Assembly: GCF_016811915.1 (NCBI RefSeq) | Contig: NZ_CP069127.1 | Span: 1,332,001-1,396,000 of the forward strand | DNA: 64,000 nucleotides | Reading direction: 5' to 3' | Origin: Brevibacillus choshinensis | GTDB lineage: Bacteria > Bacillota > Bacilli > Brevibacillales > Brevibacillaceae | Shown here: piece after piece, positions 59,556 through 64,000 of the stretch | How positions within the stretch are numbered: the stretch's first letter is position 1 | How the letters are laid out: each line of letters begins with the position of its first letter | Notes under the pieces: model-generated | The model's input: the letters and a program-made list of their open reading frames with translations, nothing else | What the model was told of the DNA's origin: nothing | The model's database searches: none | Program-made: the position numbers and the translations under genes

Positions 59556-60230
59556 ATGGTGCTCGACTCATCCCAAGATCGAAAGGTATACGAAGGGATT
59601 CTCCTGCAGCTTCACGAGATCGTTCAAGAGAGAAACCTGCGTCCGGGCGACAAGCTTCCTTCTGAACGGGAACTGTCTGAACAGCTGGGCGCAGGCCGCT
59701 CCTCCGTCCGCGAAGCACTCAGGGCATTGGAGCTTCTCGGGCTGATCGAGACTCGCAGAGGGGAAGGCACATTCTTAAAGAGTTACCGGCATAATCGGCT
59801 GATCGATATTCTCGGATTTTTCATCCTGCGGGATGCCAAGACCAAGAAAGATCTGATCGAGATGCGCCGAATTCTGGAGCTGGATGCGGTCCGCCTCGCC
59901 TGCAGACGAGCGACCGACAAGCATTTTGAAGAGATGGAGCGCATTTTGGCGAGTGCCGAGGAACGGGTAGAGCGTGGAGAAGTGCCCATGGAAGAAGACT
60001 ACCAGTTTCATCGGGTCATCTGCCGTTCCAGCCGCAATTCGATCCTGCATCGGATCTGGGCACCTCTGGTCGAATACAGCAACAGTGTTCGTATTGAATC
60101 CTTGTCACGCGAGGGCAGGGCAAGGCTGGCAGTAGCCGAGCATCGCGAAATCATGGAAGCGATTCGCGCAGGGGATGCGACAGCAGCCGTTGAGAAAATG
60201 AGGCATCATTTGGAGAACAGCAAGCTATGA
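59556..60230 (+). CDS. FadR-subfamily GntR transcriptional regulator
   Basis: This is a 224-residue protein. The N-terminal winged helix (about 8-72: KVYEGILLQLHEIVQERNLRPGDKLPSERELSEQLGAGRSSVREALRALELLG pattern, typical of FadR/PdhR/LldR) is followed by an all-helical FCD domain (about 90-215) with candidate metal-ligand residues in DYQFHRVICRSS and AEHREIMEAI. FCD domains bind small carboxylates such as lactate, pyruvate or malate-like acids. AAGGAGG precedes the start; ATG 59556 or GTG 59559. It probably represses ytsJ through the 58128-58142 palindrome. Confidence 0.9.
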   Translation: MVLDSSQDRKVYEGILLQLHEIVQERNLRPGDKLPSERELSEQLGAGRSSVREALRALELLGLIETRRGEGTFLKSYRHNRLIDILGFFILRDAKTKKDLIEMRRILELDAVRLACRRATDKHFEEMERILASAEERVERGEVPMEEDYQFHRVICRSSRNSILHRIWAPLVEYSNSVRIESLSREGRARLAVAEHREIMEAIRAGDATAAVEKMRHHLENSKL

Positions 60231-60241
60231 TTTGCCCCCAT

Positions 60242-60271
60242 TTGCGACAGGCGCAAAGGCTGTGATATGAT
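60242..60271 (+). promoter_or_regulatory. Possible promoter before the accDA region
   Basis: TTGCGA (60242-60247) and TATGAT (60266-60271) are 18 bases apart, in the short gap after the gntR-type gene. Confidence 0.45.
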
Positions 60272-60310
60272 GATGCAGACCTGTATTGGACGATGAAGGA
60301 GGAAGCCAGC

Positions 60311-60493
60311 GTGTGGACTGTCATCTACATCGCTCCTAGCGCTAGAATCGCAGAACGGATTCAGCAACGTTTGACAGATGAAGGATTCCTGGTAAAGGTT
60401 CGCGAGGCAAAAGTCTCGAAGCAATACGAGATTTTGGTGCCGGAGGGCGAGCTGCAAGAAGTCCAGGAAGTACTCGCCACGATCCTTCACTGA
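60311..60493 (+). CDS. Small DUF2007-like protein
   Basis: This is a 60-residue protein with a beta-alpha-beta-beta-alpha ferredoxin-like pattern: WTVIYIAPSARIAERIQQRL, then GFLVKVREA, YEILVPEGELQEVQEVLATIL. It resembles DUF2007 'putative signal transducing' proteins, compared by pattern only. GTG 60311 is chosen since AAGGAGGAAG lies seven bases upstream; ATG 60293 lacks a site. It sits 21 bases before accD and is probably co-transcribed. Confidence 0.6.
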   Translation: MWTVIYIAPSARIAERIQQRLTDEGFLVKVREAKVSKQYEILVPEGELQEVQEVLATILH

Positions 60494-60514
60494 AGAGAAA
60501 GGTGGGGTGTACAA

Positions 60515-61459
60515 ATGCTAAAAGATCTTTTTGGAAAGAAGCGCAAGTTTGCTACAGTCCCTTCGGAGACCCTCGCTCGTGTTCCGGCTTCCGCAGACCC
60601 TTCCAAAGAAGTGGGAACGAGAGAAAAGGAAGTACCCGAAGGTTTGATGAATAAATGTCCTCACTGCGGGACGATTCACTACTCCAAAGACTTGGAGAAA
60701 AATTTGCGCGTTTGCAAAGGCTGTCAGTATCATTACTCCATGTCAGCTCCGGAACGCTTGGCATCCTTACTGGATGAAGGGGTGCTGACAGAGGAATTTG
60801 ACGTCAATTTGACTACAGCCAATCCGCTCGGCTTCCCGGGTTATCTGGAAAAGCTGGAGCAGGACAAGGCCAATACCAATCTGAATGAAGCGATCATGAC
60901 CGGGGAAGGCGTACTTGGCGGCCATCGGATTGTGATCGGCGTGATGGATTCCCGTTTCCGTATGGCCAGCATGGGCTCGGTCGTAGGAGAGAAAATCACG
61001 CGTGCGATCGAACAAGCAATCGCTCGTCGCTTGCCATTCATCTTGTTCTCGGCATCCGGTGGAGCGCGCATGCAGGAAGGTGTGCTCAGTCTCATGCAGA
61101 TGGCCAAGACGAGTGCAGCGTTGTCCAAGCTTGACCGTGAGCGTCTGTTGTTCGTATCCGTGATGACGAACCCTACGTATGGCGGCGTATCTGCGAGCTT
61201 CTCTTCATTGGGAGATTACAATATCGCAGAACCTGGAGCGATGATTGGTTTTGCCGGACGTCGTGTCATCGAGCAAACCATTCGCCAGGAGCTGCCAAAA
61301 GACTTCCAAACAGCGGAATTCTTGTTGAAGAACGGGCAGCTCGACATGGTTGTGCACCGCAAGGATATGCGCAGTACTCTCGCCAAGCTGGTAGAGATGC
61401 ACACGTCGCGGGAAGGAGTGGAAGCATGGCAGGAGAACTCCCTTTTGAAAAGCCACTAG
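60515..61459 (+). CDS. accD: Acetyl-CoA carboxylase carboxyltransferase subunit beta
   Basis: This 314-residue subunit, with AccA, transfers the carboxyl group from biotin to acetyl-CoA to give malonyl-CoA, the first step of fatty acid synthesis. The N-terminal zinc ribbon uses Cys48, Cys51, Cys67 and Cys70. The crotonase-like core has [12 protein letters not shown] (about 180-191) and [26 protein letters not shown] precedes ATG 60515. The accA start lies inside its last 34 bases, ensuring coupled synthesis of the two subunits. Confidence 0.97.
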   Translation: MLKDLFGKKRKFATVPSETLARVPASADPSKEVGTREKEVPEGLMNKCPHCGTIHYSKDLEKNLRVCKGCQYHYSMSAPERLASLLDEGVLTEEFDVNLTTANPLGFPGYLEKLEQDKANTNLNEAIMTGEGVLGGHRIVIGVMDSRFRMASMGSVVGEKITRAIEQAIARRLPFILFSASGGARMQEGVLSLMQMAKTSAALSKLDRERLLFVSVMTNPTYGGVSASFSSLGDYNIAEPGAMIGFAGRRVIEQTIRQELPKDFQTAEFLLKNGQLDMVVHRKDMRSTLAKLVEMHTSREGVEAWQENSLLKSH

Positions 61460-62382
61460 TTGAATTGCAAGACAAAATCAAGGAACTGCGTCGCTTCACG
61501 GAAGAGAAAGGCATTGATTTCTCGGATGAGATCAAGCGGCTGGAACAAAAGTCGAAAGACCTCGCACAGCAAATTTACGGGAATCTGACGCCGTGGCAGC
61601 GCGTACAACTGGCGCGCCATCCCGAACGTCCGACGACCTTGGACTACATACAGTTACTTTTTACTGATTTTCTGGAAGTGCATGGTGACCGTTTATTTGG
61701 TGACGACCATTCCATTGTGGGCGGTATTGCCAAGCTGGATGGACGTCCGGTTACGATCGTCGGTCATCAAAAAGGGAAAGATACCAAAGATAATATCAAG
61801 CGGAATTTCGGCATGGCGCATCCTGAAGGCTACCGCAAGGCATTGCGGATCATGCAGCAGGCGGATAAATTCGGGCGCCCGATCATCTGCTTTATCAATA
61901 CGTCCGGGGCTTACCCCGGCAAGGCTGCGGAAGAGCGCGGCCAAAGTGAAGCAATCGCGCGCAACCTGCGTGAAATGGCTACATTCCGCGTGCCGATCAT
62001 TTGCATCGTCATCGGTGAAGGCGGCAGCGGCGGCGCACTCGCAATCAGCGTGGGCAATCGAATCTTTATGCTGGAGAATTCGTATTACTCCGTGATCGCT
62101 CCGGAAAGTGCGGCAGCCATTTTGTGGAGAGACTCCAGTCTGGGCATGCGCGCAGCAGAGACGATGAAGATCACGGCACCTGACTTGCTCGAGCTGGGTG
62201 TCATTGACGGCATCATCGGCGAACCTTTTGGAGGAGCCCATCGCGACTTGATCCAGCAGGCGAGCCTGGTCAAACAGACGATCGTCGAACAACTGGAACA
62301 GTTGGCCAAAATGTCTCCGGATGAACTGATACAGGATCGATATGAAAAGTTCAAACAGATTGGCGAATACGCTTCCCTGTAA
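61426..62382 (+). CDS. accA: Acetyl-CoA carboxylase carboxyltransferase subunit alpha
   Basis: This is a 318-residue subunit that pairs with AccD. Family marks: [14 protein letters not shown] near 62-75, [18 protein letters not shown] near 86-103, [26 protein letters not shown] near 157-182, and [25 protein letters not shown] precedes ATG 61426. The gene overlaps accD by 34 bases and ends in a terminator that includes its stop. Confidence 0.97.
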   Translation: MAGELPFEKPLVELQDKIKELRRFTEEKGIDFSDEIKRLEQKSKDLAQQIYGNLTPWQRVQLARHPERPTTLDYIQLLFTDFLEVHGDRLFGDDHSIVGGIAKLDGRPVTIVGHQKGKDTKDNIKRNFGMAHPEGYRKALRIMQQADKFGRPIICFINTSGAYPGKAAEERGQSEAIARNLREMATFRVPIICIVIGEGGSGGALAISVGNRIFMLENSYYSVIAPESAAAILWRDSSLGMRAAETMKITAPDLLELGVIDGIIGEPFGGAHRDLIQQASLVKQTIVEQLEQLAKMSPDELIQDRYEKFKQIGEYASL

Positions 62383-62400
62383 TGACAGGGGGCGTTTTTT
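62369..62400 (+). terminator. Terminator of accDA
   Basis: ACGC-CCCTGT pairs with ACAGGG-GCGT around AATG, then TTTTTT. It overlaps the accA stop codon. Confidence 0.8.
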
Positions 62401-62567
62401 CGCTTTTTTCTGCGCGGAAAATCTGCTACAATCTTAGTCGAATGCAGAAGTTATCAAAACTTCCAAAAAGTATGGCACAAATCATTTTTGTGTATAACAG
62501 AAATGCAGATCGGACTGATACAGGGTGTTCCATAGCTGATATGGTACATACTGTTGCCGTTTCTTGA

Positions 62568-63563
<996 letters not shown>

Positions 63564-63602
63564 CGTGGGCAGTCTTCAGGAGTTTAGAGGAGGCATATTC
63601 CT

Positions 63603-64000
63603 ATGTTGAGAAAAGCAAAAATCGTATGTACCATCGGACCGGCGAGCGAATCGGTCGAAACACTGAAAAAGCTGATTCATGCAGGGATGAATGTGGCCCG
63701 GCTCAATTTCTCCCATGGATCCCATGAGGAGCACGCAGCACGTATCGTAAACATCCGCAAGGCGTCAGAAGAAACAGGCAAGCCTGTAGCGATCCTGTTG
63801 GATACAAAAGGACCGGAAATCCGCACGGGGACTCTCGCAGTCGATGCAGTCGAGCTGATGGAGGGAAATACGATCGTACTTACGACCGAAGAGGTGGCCG
63901 GTACCGCCGAACGTGTCTCCATCACCTATGCGGAGCTGCCAGAGGACGTGAATCCGGGCGATACCATTTTGATCGATGACGGTCTGATCGGTCTGACCGT
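63603..64000 (+). CDS. pyk: Pyruvate kinase, 5' part (cut by window end)
   Basis: The visible 132 residues are the N-terminus of pyruvate kinase, which makes ATP and pyruvate from phosphoenolpyruvate. [13 protein letters not shown] (3-15), [16 protein letters not shown] (28-43) and [14 protein letters not shown] (about 62-75) are signature segments, the last leading into the B domain. AGAGGAGG lies nine bases before ATG 63603. The gene continues beyond position 64000. Confidence 0.97.
   Translation, partial: MLRKAKIVCTIGPASESVETLKKLIHAGMNVARLNFSHGSHEEHAARIVNIRKASEETGKPVAILLDTKGPEIRTGTLAVDAVELMEGNTIVLTTEEVAGTAERVSITYAELPEDVNPGDTILIDDGLIGLT

Overview
The window reads as chromosomal DNA of an endospore-forming Bacillales bacterium. 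The best guess is Brevibacillus or a close relative. This rests on gene content and order: a dnaE - malic enzyme (ytsJ) - gntR - accD - accA - pfkA - pyk block, a yheB next to yheC/yheD-type coat ATP-grasp genes, strong AGGAGG ribosome sites, many GTG/TTG starts, sigma-A promoters, and T-box and preQ1 leader RNAs. No rRNA, tRNA, CRISPR array, IS element or prophage was recognised. The genus is an inference.

Layout. 1-12.8 kb: ferritin-like protein; queuosine-precursor transporter behind a preQ1 riboswitch; trpS (minus) behind a tryptophan T-box; a TetR regulator with a double operator and an HXXEE membrane protein; a regulator and an AcfC-like binding protein; two M20 hydrolases; a MerR-like coiled-coil protein; a small Sm-like protein; YtkL-type hydrolase; MTA/SAH deaminase (minus). 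13.0-20.1 kb: a cell-wall amino-sugar recycling operon with RpiR regulator, serine hydrolase, three-gene ABC importer, BadF-type sugar kinase and MurQ etherase. 20.2-26.0 kb: MATE pump, soluble PAS histidine kinase, DUF3870-like protein, GAF-GGDEF protein and convergent NhaC antiporter. 26.2-28.1 kb: a thioredoxin-reductase-like flavoprotein, glutaredoxin and peroxiredoxin (a split AhpF/AhpC-type system) behind two PerR-box-like sites.

28.5-41.5 kb is a long, tightly packed plus-strand locus that looks like a synthase-dependent exopolysaccharide system: GH-like membrane-anchored protein, HEAT-repeat membrane protein, processive GT2 synthase, atypical receiver protein, WbpA-type UDP-GlcNAc dehydrogenase, dedicated GlmS and truncated GlmU, and two secreted proteins carrying three copies of one TIM-barrel-like domain. 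The predicted building block is UDP-GlcNAcA/UDP-GlcNAc.

42.1-48.9 kb (minus) holds four tandem YheC/YheD-type ATP-grasp genes, a GNAT gene and a 319-residue repeat protein. In the repeat protein the only acidic residues are seven glutamates, one in each of seven copies of a PGFA..T..QEV motif. I propose that the ATP-grasp enzymes modify these glutamates during spore-coat assembly. This is the best candidate in the window for an undescribed system.

49-64 kb is conserved chromosome: yheB, ytoI (with a Pho-box-like promoter upstream), an M29 aminopeptidase, an ArsR-DUF2087 regulator, ytpI-like, dnaE with a LexA-like box, malic enzyme with a perfect GntR-type operator and its likely regulator downstream, accDA, pfkA and the start of pyk.
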